Source: Hermodice carunculata
Taxonomy: Eukaryota > Annelida > Polychaeta > Eunicida > Amphinomidae
Assembly: GCA_964020975.1 (NCBI GenBank)
Contig: OZ026619.1
Span: 11,062,778-11,126,777 of the forward strand
DNA: 64,000 nt
Direction: 5' to 3'
Numbering within the stretch: the stretch's first letter is position 1; the number at the start of each line of letters is the position of its first letter. The position numbers were made by a program, and so were the translations under genes. Shown in pieces: positions 11,360 through 25,876 of the stretch. The notes beneath the pieces were generated by a model, which saw nothing but the letters and a program-made list of their open reading frames with translations, was not told the DNA's origin and made no database searches.

Positions 11360-11536
11360 GCGCGCGCGCGCGCGCGCGCGCTCTTTATCTCTATCTTTCT
11401 ATCTGTCAGTCTTTCTTTTTGTCTCTGTCTGTTTGTCTCTCTCTCTCTCCCTCTCACTCTCTCGCGTACGTGCGCTCTTTATCTCTATCTTTCTATCTTT
11501 CTTTTTTTCTTTTTCTGTCTGTCTGTCTGTCTGTTC

Positions 11537-11581
<45 letters not shown>
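11315..11581. repeat. (CT)n-(CG)n-(CT)n composite microsatellite
   Basis: A CT run (11315-11356), a pure alternating CG run of about 23 bp (11359-11381), imperfect TATCT/TTTCT/GTCT units and a second CT run (11530-11580) including a short CGCGTACGTGCGC block near 11463. Confidence 0.95.
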
Positions 11582-12815
<1,234 letters not shown>

Positions 12816-12817
<2 letters not shown>

Positions 12818-12912
12818 ATACCAACATGAAAATCATCACCATAATCCGCTGATGATTTGTCTTTTTAATACCAACATGAAAATCATCACCATAATCCGCT
12901 GATAATTTTTGT
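12816..12912. repeat. Tandem duplication, 50-bp unit
   Basis: CCAACATGAAAATCATCACC starts at 12821 and again at 12871, followed both times by ATAATCCGCTGAT. The two copies differ at very few places, so the duplication is young relative to the surrounding repeats. Confidence 0.9.
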
Positions 12913-14269
12913 CTTTGTATTAAAAAGATTAAACTTTATTTATCTGAAACATGCATCCCATCATCTGTATATGTTTTGTGGAAAAGTTAATCAGCCTTTA
13001 TTTGCCCTGTGTCTCCGCCCAATAATAGGAGTTGTCGAAATAGATGTGCCACCACAGGTGATTTGATGGCAGTGCATTGAGATTGAAATTAATGGCTGTG
13101 AACTGTCCACACGCAGAATTATTCCGGCTAAATTAAGTCAGTAATTCGAGACATTTGACAAATTTTAGAATGTACAGATTACGGTCTAGATATGATGCCA
13201 TTGGGTATTACTGCTGACGGATCTAATTTCGCAATTGGCGCTTTTGCGTGAGAGTCTAGAATGTTTTCCTATCAAGACATGGCATGGCCTCGCAGACAAT
13301 TCATGTGGTGCACGAGTTATATCTTGAACTTGACTCTTTTTTTTTCAAACACATGTGTGGCGAAGAAGGGTTCCACTTTAACACCAATATGTCAAGGACT
13401 TTCTTCTGACTAATGCTGATTGATCATTTTTCAACAGGAAAACTTTAAATATACTGGATAATTTGCTGTCACTGGTTGGGTCCACGAATCAAAATGTGCG
13501 CTTGTCCTCGGCCGAAAGCTAAATTCCTATGAGGTCGAGATAAATAATCTAAATCAAATGCCGTAAGGACAGCTGCATTTTGCTGGTGCAAATATGATCA
13601 GAATAGATGATAAGTGAGTTAAAACAGGGGCCGGCAAAATACGAATTGACGTACTCTGAACACAACAGGCATAAAAATAATCTTCTCTGACAAATTTCAA
13701 CACCCTCCCCAAAATTCTTTGTTAAGTTTTCGGCACGTTGTGCGTCTTATTGGACCATATTTACGATAGAAAATTGCTTATATACACGTCATGTTTTTTT
13801 TTTATTGTGTTAGGCCTAGGCCTACATTTATTGCAATTATTGGCGAAGACTGCTTAAATACATATTCAGCTAGAACAATGAATATCCGTCAAAATACTGA
13901 CTGATCCCAAATTATATATATATACATATATACGTGCATGCGAACATACGTATAGCCAAAATCTAGACTGTAATTTGTATAATGTTTGTGTCATGTATGC
14001 TTGGTGCGAATATATTTGCGGAATGTGCTGTTTGCCAATCAGGCAACTATTGTTCGTGTCACATGATCCCCTTTGGGAAGTTCCGTGTCATCTCTATCGC
14101 TGATTTTATGACATTGTTGGTTATTGGTACATTTACAACTCCTCATCTTTAACTCATTCCGTACCAGTCTCTGATTTTCCGTATATTTACCTTGATTTAG
14201 GATAATTGCATATGTAAATTCTTCATGGAAAGGGCTTTCGTTCAAGTACCAACATGCCTATAGTCTTAA
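12913..14269. other. Non-coding stretch
   Basis: No gene recognised; only short chance frames and a brief TA run near 13914. Confidence 0.5.
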
Positions 14270-14347
14270 GTCAGTGGTTCTAGCACTGTCTGGCAAGTCA
14301 TGCTGCAGCTGCCGCATGACTTGCCAGGCAGTGACAGAACCACTGAC
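14270..14347. other. Near-perfect 34-bp hairpin (miRNA-like or MITE remnant)
   Basis: The left arm (14270-14303, GTCAGTGGTTCTAGCACTGT...) and the right arm (14314-14347) are reverse complements over 34 positions with three differences: a two-base internal mismatch and one position that would pair as G-U in RNA. The loop is ten bases, TGCAGCTGCC. Total length 78 nt. The geometry resembles a pre-miRNA, but I do not recognise a known mature sequence. A short palindromic transposon remnant is the main alternative. Confidence 0.6.
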
Positions 14348-16066
14348 CAATGCCTGTGACCATAGTATGGAATGAGTTAAGTGAACTGAAAACAATAAAA
14401 TGAATATTCTATTGAAATCGGAATTTTACTGGTAACTGCGATGTTCATAACAAAATATTATCTTCATTGCTTTCAATGGCTCACCATGCATTAAAGTTGC
14501 AAACATACTAGAAAATCACACTTACATGAAGGTAAACAGTGAACTAAATTTGGATAATCGCAGTTATTGAAAACAAAGCGACAGGTAGCTTCATAGCATA
14601 AGTAGTTGTCGATATTTTATCGTAAACTTGCAGTTTTCCAGTCAAGGTAATGGCAGTTGCGGGATTCAACATGTCCAGACCTGGATTATTATAGCCAGGT
14701 TATTATATTGCTTGAACTGGGTCACTCTGTGTGTCAGGTGGATGGCCTTGTATCGGCTAAGGCCAAAGGCCGACGCTGATGCTGGGGCATATGAGCTAAT
14801 ACCACAAAGTGATACAAATCAAGCCTTATGATATCCTATCATCAACACATCCACATAAATGCACGTATTCATTCAATAAGTAAACAAAACAATTTCTTGA
14901 AATGATAACTTAGTTGGTCATACAAGTGACAATGCTTTAATGGGCCCTACATGCGCGTCTCAAAGCCTGTAGGCCTATCATACATTTTATGCACTCAATT
15001 TGCACATTCCTGGCCAGCCACTCTTGCGCTATGGGCAGTTCTGTTTACAAGGGAAGACCAGAATCCTGTCGTCTGCCTTGGCCTTGGGTTGCCACAGTCC
15101 AATGATGGGGGCTGACGATTTAGCTTTATTCTGATAGGCTGATAATGGAATAGGTATGCAAGATGTAACATGATTGGTTACACAGCTTTCTTTGCCAGCC
15201 GAGTGATACAGCTTTGCGGAGTAATACCACAACTACACCTAGATGGAGTACTTCAGCCCCATGTATCATTCAGGCTCGAATTGTACCACGTAGCAAATTT
15301 ACCCTGTAGATGGCCCTGTATCTGTGTATTTGGTGATAATATTATTTATGTATTTCTTATGTATCTTTCCGCATTTTATGCGCAGTTAAATCGGTAATAT
15401 TGCTTTTTGCTTGTTCTTTTTGTGGGGAGCCAAGAATCTGTGGCTTAATGGTCCAGTTGAAGCCCATAGAGAAATAAAGATAAGTGGATATGCGTGCTGC
15501 TCAGTAAGGTCCTAAACCTGTCCTGCTGAAGCGGACGAAAACTGGTGATGGTAAAGGTCGCTTGCTCCAGTTTTGAACCCGGAGAGAGCACGGAGCGTAG
15601 CGTCAGTGGTGGCTGGTTGCATTGTAAATGAAAATTGAACAGACAGATCTTAATGATCACAAGCCTCGACTGAGCAGCTGTCCTTGGTGTATTGCTGGCA
15701 TCGCTGAACAGAAGCCGTGGAGTACAGCTGTTGATACCGTCTTATTCTAATTAACAACAACTTTGCTTGCTGGTTGATTAATGAAGAGCAGCCGGAAACA
15801 GTTGTGCAGCTTTCTCAATAGCACACTGGGTTTAAATTCAGTCAAATACACCCTTCATAATGATACAATACGTGGGGCCAAACTCACTGCACGACTAAGC
15901 GTCAAACAATAAATCATCAATTAAGCAACGCGGTTACTGCATATAGTATAACAACGGCAGGTATTTCAGTGACAAGGATGACATTTTATATGTCCGCATG
16001 TGTACCATATTGTTCATGAACGACTGTTGTATAGTCCAATTGGTTTGCTGAACATAGAATCACACA
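14348..16066. other. Non-coding stretch
   Basis: No gene or named repeat. Short frames are scattered without splice or codon support. Confidence 0.45.
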
Positions 16067-16069
16067 CAC

Positions 16070-16131
<62 letters not shown>
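16067..16131. repeat. (AAT)n microsatellite
   Basis: Pure ATA/AAT trinucleotide run; the poly-isoleucine frame on the minus strand is its product. Confidence 0.95.
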
Positions 16132-16132
<1 letters not shown>

Positions 16133-18539
16133 ACACAAATAAATAACTATTTATTTTGCTATATGTCCATAGTTTGAAAAAATGGCCCAACCCAATATTA
16201 TATTCAGAAAACGGTACATGGTGATGCCAAAATACTCTAGAGTACATTTTCAAATAGGGAACGCTCAATCATTCACTTACATAAAGACAAACAGTGCTGC
16301 TGGGAAAAAAAGTGAAAAAAATATGCCCGAGGGCATAATAGATGTAGCCAAATTTGTTGTGGTTTGTGTCAAAGTGCTCTTCGATTTCTGAAAGTTTTAA
16401 GAAAATATGCCTATTTCTGACAATAGAAGGTGAGGTTAATGTTCATTCAATTTTAATGTCCCACTCTTCACAATCTATCTTATTCTCTTTTTTTTTGGAC
16501 ATGCATAGGACATGTTATTGGACGTTGTAGCAACTAAATGATTTATAAACTATATTCTGTAATCTATTTAAGGTGATTTGCTGCTGAATTGATGTATATT
16601 TACAATACCACGTGGGCTCTTTTAGTGCCAACTGCCACTAAAATCGAACTACTACTTTAGACGTACTGCTGTCAAATATGACATACTAATATAAGATGTT
16701 AAAGTCGTATTTCGCGTGAAAAGACCTTTCACTCAAGTAAAAAAAATGCCAATTGTTGCAGAGAGTATACAGGTCCAGGTCAACAGCTTTTCGCGGTGCG
16801 CTTTGGGTGTAACGTGCCTAAAGCGCTCGAGGAAACCTGTTGACTCAGTCCGAAACGCGGCAATGAACGAGTTAATGCAATACATGTAGGTGAATAATGA
16901 AACCATTATAGCGAAACACGATATGCAGTTGGAAAAAGTCTGTTATGACTGGGTATCCATAACACCGGTTTTGTCCCATGAACGCTATTATTTCATTCGG
17001 GGCAGGCAATATATACTCCACATCTGTCGTAGTTTTGTTTCATATTTATACGGATTCAAAATTTGAGATTAGGTCACTGTGTGCATATCATTATATCAAG
17101 CTGCTGGTCACAGAATTGGTGACATGGACACAGTGCAGCAATTTACTACTGTTAATTTAACACGCACTTGCCCTTCCTCTGTTATTCCCAGGCTGTTGTT
17201 GATTGTCCTGCAGCAAAATGCCTTCCCACCGAGGCCAAATCCACAATTTAGAATCATTTTTCCATCAAGGGTGATATTGCAAGCCGTGCAAACTAATGGG
17301 AGGAAAGCGTTTGGCGAGGAAAGGGGTTGATGTATTTTGGGATTTCTGTAAGTTAGAAATAATAGTACGTTGCACTCTGTCCCCGTCATAAAACAAGCAC
17401 AGATAATATGCGCACATCGCTGCTACCATTATAGGACCATAATACGATATTTTGAAGAATAATAACATGTTTGCACACTTTTCCCGAAATGAGCATAAAT
17501 GTGGCTTCAACGCCAAGTGTGTTTTGCTGTACATTATATATTTGTGCCTTAAAATTGCCATTACTCTAAGTTTTAAACAATATATTCATAAGTCCGCCCA
17601 CCCCCATTGGGATGGGAACGTCTTTAAAAGGTTATCAGTTTAAGTTTCCAATTAGTATAATGCCATTACCACCCGACAGGTGTCATCCACGTTAATGATA
17701 TGAATGTCGATTCCCGGCCAAAGACAATACTAGTATACCTTGGTCGTCGTCGTCGTCGCCATCATCATCCTCGACGTCATCGTCATCGCCTTCATCATCA
17801 TTTATTGTTTATTTATTTTACACATTCGTATTTCCATTTCAACTTGAAAGCAAGATACACAAACCGTATATGCAAAGGTCAAGCGGGAGAGAAAACCCAC
17901 AGCAAACTCCTGCAGGATGAGATTCATTAGCATATGCCAATACTGATATAGCTGGGACAATTCGGATCAATACAGAGGCTGCAATATTTCGAAAAACAGT
18001 GTTTTGTAAACTGATCCATGTAATAGGTAATACAATCGCAGCAAACAAGGGAAAATAATGCCGTGCGTGATCTACCAACCAGCTGAAACTGACTGCATGT
18101 TTTGGTCCTACTTATTATTATATCATTGACTGTATAAATACCGCATTATCATAAGTCGTTGAGATAAGAGCCATAAAAAGCTATAATAATCTGGTTTGAA
18201 AATATCAATGTACGAAGAAACGTTGTATTTCTTACATCCACGTAAAGTGAAATCCTGATCGACCCTTCATTTTTGCTACCGCTGCAGGTATCCTGTTGCC
18301 GCTATGAAACTAAAACTGGAACAGAAATTTGTTTGCTTGCGGTATGTAGCCTAAACTTTTCCGATACGCCATTAATTATACTATCTGTCAAAGGTACAAC
18401 TATTGTTTCAAGCATTCTATTCGCCACCTAATATACCATGGCCACATTATCGACAATATGTTATTGTTTTCCTGTCGCAGTTGCAGGAGATGTTCGAACC
18501 CAACAAGGGGGAATTGCGGAGAGTACTAAACATACATAC
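16132..18539. other. Non-coding stretch
   Basis: No gene recognised. A short imperfect CGT/CAT trinucleotide cluster lies at 17740-17800. Confidence 0.45.
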
Positions 18540-18594
18540 ATGCATATACACATGCACACACACACGCACACACATGTATATATATATATATAAA

Positions 18595-18622
<28 letters not shown>
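18540..18622. repeat. (CA)n-(TA)n-(TG)n composite microsatellite
   Basis: CACA units, a short TA core, then GTGT units, giving an imperfect self-complementary array. Confidence 0.9.
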
Positions 18623-18625
<3 letters not shown>

Positions 18626-18888
18626 CTTATGGGATAGCATCCGTACAGCAAAAAGACCAGACAGCTAAATGTTATTGCAGCCAGGCACGCCAATCTTAAT
18701 AGAGACTGCTTATTCGATGCATACTAAAATGAAATACTTGTAACATAAAATTCAACAATCTGCATTTCCATACAGACTCCGCTAAATACCTAGTGCTTTG
18801 TCATTGTGTTTTCTTCCTCTTTTTCTTCTAGAAACATATGGGTATAAATTTAACAGGAACCTAAGTTCAAATTCCCATAACTGTGGTC

Positions 18889-18889
<1 letters not shown>

Positions 18890-18934
<45 letters not shown>

Positions 18935-19012
18935 TGTGCGTGTGTTTTTTTTCATGTGCGTATTGTACGTGAGGTGCAACAGGGAAGAATCGCAAGTTTG
19001 TATAAGATCCAT

Positions 19013-19084
<72 letters not shown>

Positions 19085-19155
19085 GTCGTCGTCGTCGTTG
19101 TTGTTGTTGTCGTCGTCATCATCATCGTCGTCGTCGTCGCCATCATCATCCAGAG
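18890..19155. repeat. (TG)n and (ATC)n/(GTC)n microsatellites
   Basis: A TG run at 18890-18950 is followed by a long CAT/ATC trinucleotide array at 19013-19084 that turns into GTC/GTT units and back. It yields poly-Asp, poly-Ser or poly-Ile frames in various readings, none of them genes. Confidence 0.95.
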
Positions 19156-19159
19156 ACAT

Positions 19160-21483
19160 AAAGGTACGTTATGTAACTTACGCATATAATTAAGCCTTGC
19201 ATTTATACCTTGAAAACCCCATACGGAACTTTATTTTAAAGACAACGAATTCCATTGTTGCTGCGATTTTCGAGTCAATATCAATGCTCATCTTGAAAAG
19301 ATTTAACGTTTTACAATCTGGTGGAAATTTGGCAACCAGACTTGTGTTTTTGCACACTTGAAATCACTGAAATTTTTTTGACAAAAAAAAAAGTCAAAGA
19401 GAACATGGCTACAAAATTGCAGCTCAATGAGGGTAACAACCTGTGTAATGACTCTGCACTAAGGAACTCATAAGAGAAAGGCAATAGGATCCAACCCCTC
19501 TCCTTACCATGACCCAACTTCCCAAAGGAAAAGGGCCTGGGTTTATAAATCAATTCCAGTAACGAATATGTAGAGACTTGATCCAGCAATAAATAACATA
19601 ACCTGGAACTGAACTCATCTATGATTGACATTTCAAATACATGTCTACAATCGGCAGATGACATTTTAAAAAAATTATCAAATAATTGAGAAAAGAACTA
19701 CGATTTAAGACTTCTCTGGCTCAGAAAGTATCTACATCACACCAGTAAATTTTCTTAACCAATCTCACCATAAAATCCATGACACAAATTGTGGTAGAGG
19801 TAGTTTTCAGGAGACGGTAGTTAAATCGAACTCGTACCGGATAGCACTGTGTACAGGAGGTGATCCATTGGTCCCCTCTTCAGATTTTGTATGACTTTTT
19901 TTGTGTTACTTTAACACCCCCCCCCCCCCCAAAAAAGACGACGACGACAAAAATTACTAAGTAATGGTACGCGGTGTCAGGGAGGTAAAAGCATGCACAG
20001 AGCATTAGCTGAAAATTATTTTAACTTAAAATTTCATATAGGATGAGGCTAAATTTTAAGAGGCCACATTAATTTCTTTGATTTTACTCCAAAGTAGAAT
20101 TATCGTATGAGGAGCTATTTTGAATCAAAATTCGAGTCTACAATTCAACTTAACTGATCATTATATCCTACTATATTTGTTAAATAACTGAATGTTTTAT
20201 TCCGGTAGCCTATTTTATGCACCTAAGTGACCTTTTCATGTTTAGCCACCTTACATGAAAATTGCCGCTGCTGGTATATGGGCAAATGTGTTAGAGAATT
20301 CACAAAAGGGGAGGGCACTTCACATTTCTTATTTTCTCGGTGCATGGGCTTTGTAGCCATTGGGGCACAGTGCTGTGTTTTCCTATCCGAAAATTTGTAT
20401 CATGCGCTTACCTGGGGACCAGATACAAAACGATGCTGTGCAGTACTGTGCACTGTGGCACATGTTTTAATGGAATGAACAGCACTGTCACCAAGAGAGT
20501 GATACGTATCCCCGGTTACAATGTGAAAATCAGTTACTTGAGCACCCAGTGTACCGGGCATGTAAGTATTTTGCGGTTGCATCAACAGCAAAGCCGTAAA
20601 ACTTGAACTCACAAAGGCTGACTTTCTATTAAGACAGGCGACCAATTGGTTACAGTTTTCACAGGTTGGTTCAACAACACGAAGTCGGATTGCACATTCA
20701 TGTGACGAATCGCCAAGATTTACAAGAGAATGCCCTAAAATTCCGACTGATGATTTGATACAAGTCGACATGCGTGCCGGGCCTGACAATCCTGGCTAGT
20801 TTTGACACGCATACAAACCACGAGCGTTGGCCAACGCTGCCCTTTGCCCCTGCCTCGCGTGTCCATCTCTGTACCGTCCTTGGCTATCATAATGAACACA
20901 GAACTGCTGCTGGCTTCTTCTAAGCCATGCTTGCGCTGCCAAATCTCCCTCCTGATTCACTCAGTGGGAAAGGATACAGCGCCAGACAGGAGAGAGCATC
21001 GTTAGCCCTTTTATAGCCTTTATCGAACTGTACTTGAACCAGGGGGGAAAAGTATACCAAGGCGATGATCCTAGTCCTCATCCTGGAGAAGCAGTCGCAT
21101 GCACACACACACGATACATATATAAATAGATCAAACTGAGACAGTTGATATACAGGTATAAACACTTGTGCTTGTTGTTACAAGGATGTGTGCAGCTCAG
21201 AGTCCTTACGTCATTTTGTAATTGACACATCGATTTCTTTTGGAAATAATTTGAATGTCCTTTGCACGCTCATATTAGGTAACAATGAGGTTTAGATACT
21301 GTTACAACGTCTATGCCGACACAAAACAGCAAACTGGCTTTAGTATATCGGGTACGAGAAAGAGAGGATACACCACATGGCCTATCACATGAAAAACAAG
21401 GAAACGTTTTAGGATAGCATTATACGCCTCAAAACAAACAAACAACAAAGTAACTGTTACAGTGACCGTTGGTCCAAACTCAC

Positions 21484-21484
<1 letters not shown>
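19160..21484. other. Non-coding stretch, GC-richer at 20400-21010
   Basis: No gene I can name. The 20400-21010 segment is less AT-rich than its surroundings and holds a 129-codon minus-strand frame (20400-20789). That frame has no recognisable domain and no clear exon borders. Confidence 0.4.
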
Positions 21485-21578
<94 letters not shown>

Positions 21579-21593
21579 TATAATAAACTATAA
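21485..21593. repeat. (TA)n microsatellite
   Basis: Long nearly pure TA run with one TACATA interruption. Confidence 0.95.
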
Positions 21594-23129
21594 CAGTTTG
21601 TATTTGTTCTGTCCGTATCAAATTTTCACTTTTCTGCAATTGTTTAAGTGCTGATAAAGGTGTTGCTAGGGGTCTAGTCATAGCTGTCATCTTCCATCAA
21701 GTTGCCCAAATCCCAGTAAGTCATGGAAAGCATGCAATGTTCAAAGATGCAGTAAAACAACCAATGGAAATAAGGGGAGACTTATGATCGATGCGTTTCA
21801 CGTCAACTTCCATCCACATTGGCCAGTGTGTGTACCACACACGTAGCCAGCACAACAACAAAGCGAATACATTGTGAAGTTAGGGAGGGAAGTTGAAAAA
21901 GTCTCGAATGTCGAGAACAAGGACCACCAGCAGACACAGATGTCAGAAACTATTGCTGTTCGCACACACGTGCAGTGTCCGAGGATCTATGACTGACTGC
22001 CGGGAGACCAAGAAGAAAACACACGGGCAGCCTTTCACGCCGCCGTTCAAAGTGACTCTGAATGTATCTACAGATATTCATTGTCATGTTCTCATATAAC
22101 ATGTATACACAGAGCACAATGAAAGACGATGCTTTCTGTTTCATTATCACATTAAAGTTCACAGAACTCGGTAGCCCTGGATGGCAAATTCGAACTGCTG
22201 ACTTATTTTACTTTTTAACGAGGTAACCGCACTCAATATTATGGCAATGTTCCGCATAAATATCATATTGGAGAAAAGTGTGCACTGTGGCGGTGAAAAT
22301 AATGTTCGCTGCCAAGAAACCATACTGAATATAATGCCGTGTTTCTGAGAAGCTTGACAGACGAAATCAATAGGCAATCTATTAGTATTCAGTTTATGGG
22401 AACAGGAGGGCACTAAAGCAGCCAAACAAGCTTCTGTAGGGACCAAATCCCCAAGTGACTATTTACAGTTTAGCACAAAAGAGACTTATGGTTACCCAAT
22501 AAATTGAATAAATGTATCTGTGAAAATTTGGCCCTTAATACCATATTACGAAACATAAATGTCAATTAACTGAAAATAAGTAATGTTCTGATATGAATGT
22601 GGAAAACGGAAATTTACGCTGGTAATTTTTCTCTCTACCTCTCTGTAATGAAAAATCATGGTTGCGCGTGCAAGGATATTTCTGTGGAATAGTGATATGA
22701 TTGAATATGTTAATAGCCCATGGGGATAACACCAGATATGGCATTGCCATAGTACCCATTCATACTGATCATATTTTAGCAAAAACAGTTCACGCACACA
22801 TAAACATTTTCACATTATAGATTCTATACACTTGTGAATTAGCGGTATTTACCTGTCTAAAGTGTTATACATTGCCACAGATGCTGTCGTTGCTTGTTTT
22901 AGCATTGTAGTTGGCTGAGTTGTTCACGATTGCCAATGCGACGCAGAGTGTTTTGCTGTTGATGATGATGATAATAATAATGATAATGATAATTATGTTT
23001 ATTGCGATAGTCGTCATCATCAAACTGGTCGGCTTTGAAAATACACAGGGAAACTGGGCACTCATAAAACTACATTTGTAGTTACCATTCAGCAGGTGGT
23101 GCTGTAATTTGTTTGTTTATTTCTTTATT
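21594..23129. other. Non-coding stretch
   Basis: No gene recognised. A short GATGATAATAAT cluster lies near 22960-22995. Confidence 0.45.
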
Positions 23130-23180
23130 CATTCATTCATTCATTCATTCATTCATTCATTCATTCATTCATCTATCTAT

Positions 23181-23245
<65 letters not shown>

Positions 23246-23258
23246 TTTATTTATTTGT

Positions 23259-23297
<39 letters not shown>

Positions 23298-23298
23298 T
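23127..23298. repeat. (ATTC)n-(ATTT)n microsatellite
   Basis: ATTC tetranucleotides pass into a long ATTT array. Confidence 0.95.
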
Positions 23299-23609
23299 GT
23301 TATAAAGTAGTCTGTTTTTGTAACTTCCGATTTCTCCCAAACCACATGCGGTGCTCTGCTCAAAGTTGGAAGCAATTTCGCTTGAATCAATCTCCACCAA
23401 AATTTTTCACTAAATTGAAGTGCTCTCACGTGGTGAGAATTTTTGAAGACTTTTAAATCAGGGAATAATCGGTAAAAGTACATGTTTAGTATGGTTACTG
23501 CATGGTTACTAACGTACATGCATGTAAATGTAGTTTTCTCCAAAATTGTGGACCGGAATCCCTCGAAATTTGTTTGGGATATACCTCTATCAAGGTTCTT
23601 GAAATGTCA

Positions 23610-23612
23610 TAT

Positions 23613-23643
<31 letters not shown>

Positions 23644-23800
23644 TTCATTCATTCATTCATTCATTCATTCATTTGTTTGTTTGTTTGTTTGTCTCTCTGT
23701 CTGTCTATCTATCTGTCTATCTATCTATCTATCTATCTATCTATTTATTTATTTATCATTAACATTAACATTATCATTATTATTATAATCATTATTATCA
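23610..23800. repeat. (ATTT)n-(ATTC)n-(GTTT)n-(ATCT)n array
   Basis: A second composite tetranucleotide array close to the first, with successive TTTA, TTCA, TTTG, TCTG, TATC and TTTA blocks, then CATTAA/CATTAT units. Confidence 0.95.
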
Positions 23801-25616
23801 TTTGCTTTGGTTGGTTTGTTTGTAAAGCACTTAGTCAATGGCGTTGACAGAAAAAAAATTACAAGTTTTTTTTTAATTGATTTTTTTTTAAATTCTGTAA
23901 ATCATCCATTGGTTTTGAAGTTTAAACAAGGAGAAACTTTGTTCCCTGAGCAGGAGTATGTCCCATTACTTAGTGATGGAAGTTTTCTTCCGGCCGATTT
24001 TTTATTCAAATGGCTAAGCTACACACTCCCACAACACAGCAGGCGTTTTCAAATATAAATCTTATATATATAACGCCAAAAGTACATAAAGAGAGACAAT
24101 TAATAAAAGTCACTGACACGGTATTGTACATTCATTTCCACAGTTATATTGAGACCTCAAAGTCAAATAAAAAGAAAACCGATTCAACAATCTTTACAGA
24201 TCAAACAACATGGGCCAGAAGAAAAAGAATTACATTTTACCTAATTTGGCAGCTTTGATGTAAGCCGTATTAACAAAATGGATCACAAAGAAGAAATTGT
24301 CCTCACCACAGCATGTTCGACATATTTATGCCGGGAAAACAAGTACTGAGAGGAGTAATAGACCCTGCTGTATGTTCTTGAAAATCCATGCGTCCGTCTT
24401 AACATGGATGTACAGGACCAGACGAAAGTGAGATGGCTGACCGTTGTCCGCGTCGTGCAGGTGCCCGTCCTATAAGGATTACCAAGCTATAGAAAACCGG
24501 CGGATTCACAGAAAAATGCAAACACTCCCAAACACAATGAACTGCAGTCAGATGGAATACACACACCTGTATTTATTTTACTGATACATTCACGAGAACA
24601 ACTTGGTCACATGCAGTCTTTGTAGGCAGAGATAGACAGACCAACATCTACAGGCTTGAATTGAATTTCTTTTCCATATAGTGTAAAGCGAACACATGCA
24701 TGCCTTTTGTCTCTTTGCACGATGTAACCTTCCTCAGGCGTTCACTTGTCATGCTCCCCGCACACGATCAGCAGTGCTTCCTTTTACGGCGTCACACTTT
24801 AAGATAACGTGACACCCATTTAGCAAAATTTTGTCAATTTTGATATATCCTCGCATTTTGGTATATTGATAACGTCTCAACAATTGGATTTTCCAGTTTC
24901 AAGAAATTCGATATATATATATATATATATATAATCTTTTGCCGTATTCACGAAGAATTCCGTATAATTCTGAATTTGACCATAAAAGTAAAATTGAGGT
25001 CATGCTGGTCCAAATCCCTTCAAGCTTGGCCTAATATTTGATTAAAACTTGCCGGATAAACCAATCTTTGTTCTTGGCTGTAATATGAACTTTCAGATTG
25101 GCATTTCGATTTTATAAAATGTATCTTACTTTGATCCAGTACTTTATTTTTCAATCTGGATCAAATTAGGACTAAGCAATAATAATATTAGGCACGCTTT
25201 TTGCACAATAGCAATACAACATAGATTGGTTAATGTCAGAATTGATAACATGCTATTAGACCTAGGTTTAAATAACTTGGGATCAAGCAATTTGATTTTA
25301 ATTTTGATCATGAATTTGGTATCAGATCTAAATTCTTTGTAAATATGAAAACTGGTGATTTATGGACCATGTTGACCTTTCGAATCCTTATAATACAGAA
25401 TGGGAATCCATCTGGATTCATTTCGGGTTCTAACAGCCAGATTATAATCGAATAAAGAATGTACTCGGCATTGTCTTCAAACTGAAATTATGTGGAAGTC
25501 ACGGTGAAGTTCAGATATGTATATTTGAAAGCGTCAGCAGAACCTCGGCCAACTGACAACGCTGACCAGTTTCAAATAATCTGTGAGACTTAAATTAGGT
25601 TTGATCAAAGTTCCAG

Positions 25617-25617
<1 letters not shown>
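23801..25617. other. Non-coding stretch
   Basis: No gene recognised. The + frame 23807-24058 contains a well-balanced stretch (GSFLPADFLFKWLSYTLPQ) but no family I can name. A short TA run sits at 24912-24932. Confidence 0.4.
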
Positions 25618-25702
<85 letters not shown>

Positions 25703-25725
25703 TAATAAAAATAGTAATAATAATG

Positions 25726-25787
<62 letters not shown>

Positions 25788-25810
25788 TAATAAAAATAGT
25801 AATAATAATG

Positions 25811-25875
<65 letters not shown>
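25618..25875. repeat. (AAT)n microsatellite with higher-order repeat
   Basis: Long AAT array in which the interruption block AAAAATAATAAAAATAGTAA and the following AATGATAATAAT occur twice, at about 25695 and 25783. Part of the array was therefore duplicated as a unit of roughly 90 bp. Confidence 0.9.

Positions 25876-25876
<1 letters not shown>

Noticed and set aside
15555-15590. GGTTCAAAACT on the minus strand as a SINE B box
   Set aside because: No A box at a suitable distance upstream.
20400-20789. 129-codon minus-strand frame in a GC-richer segment
   Set aside because: No domain or splice context; composition alone is not enough.
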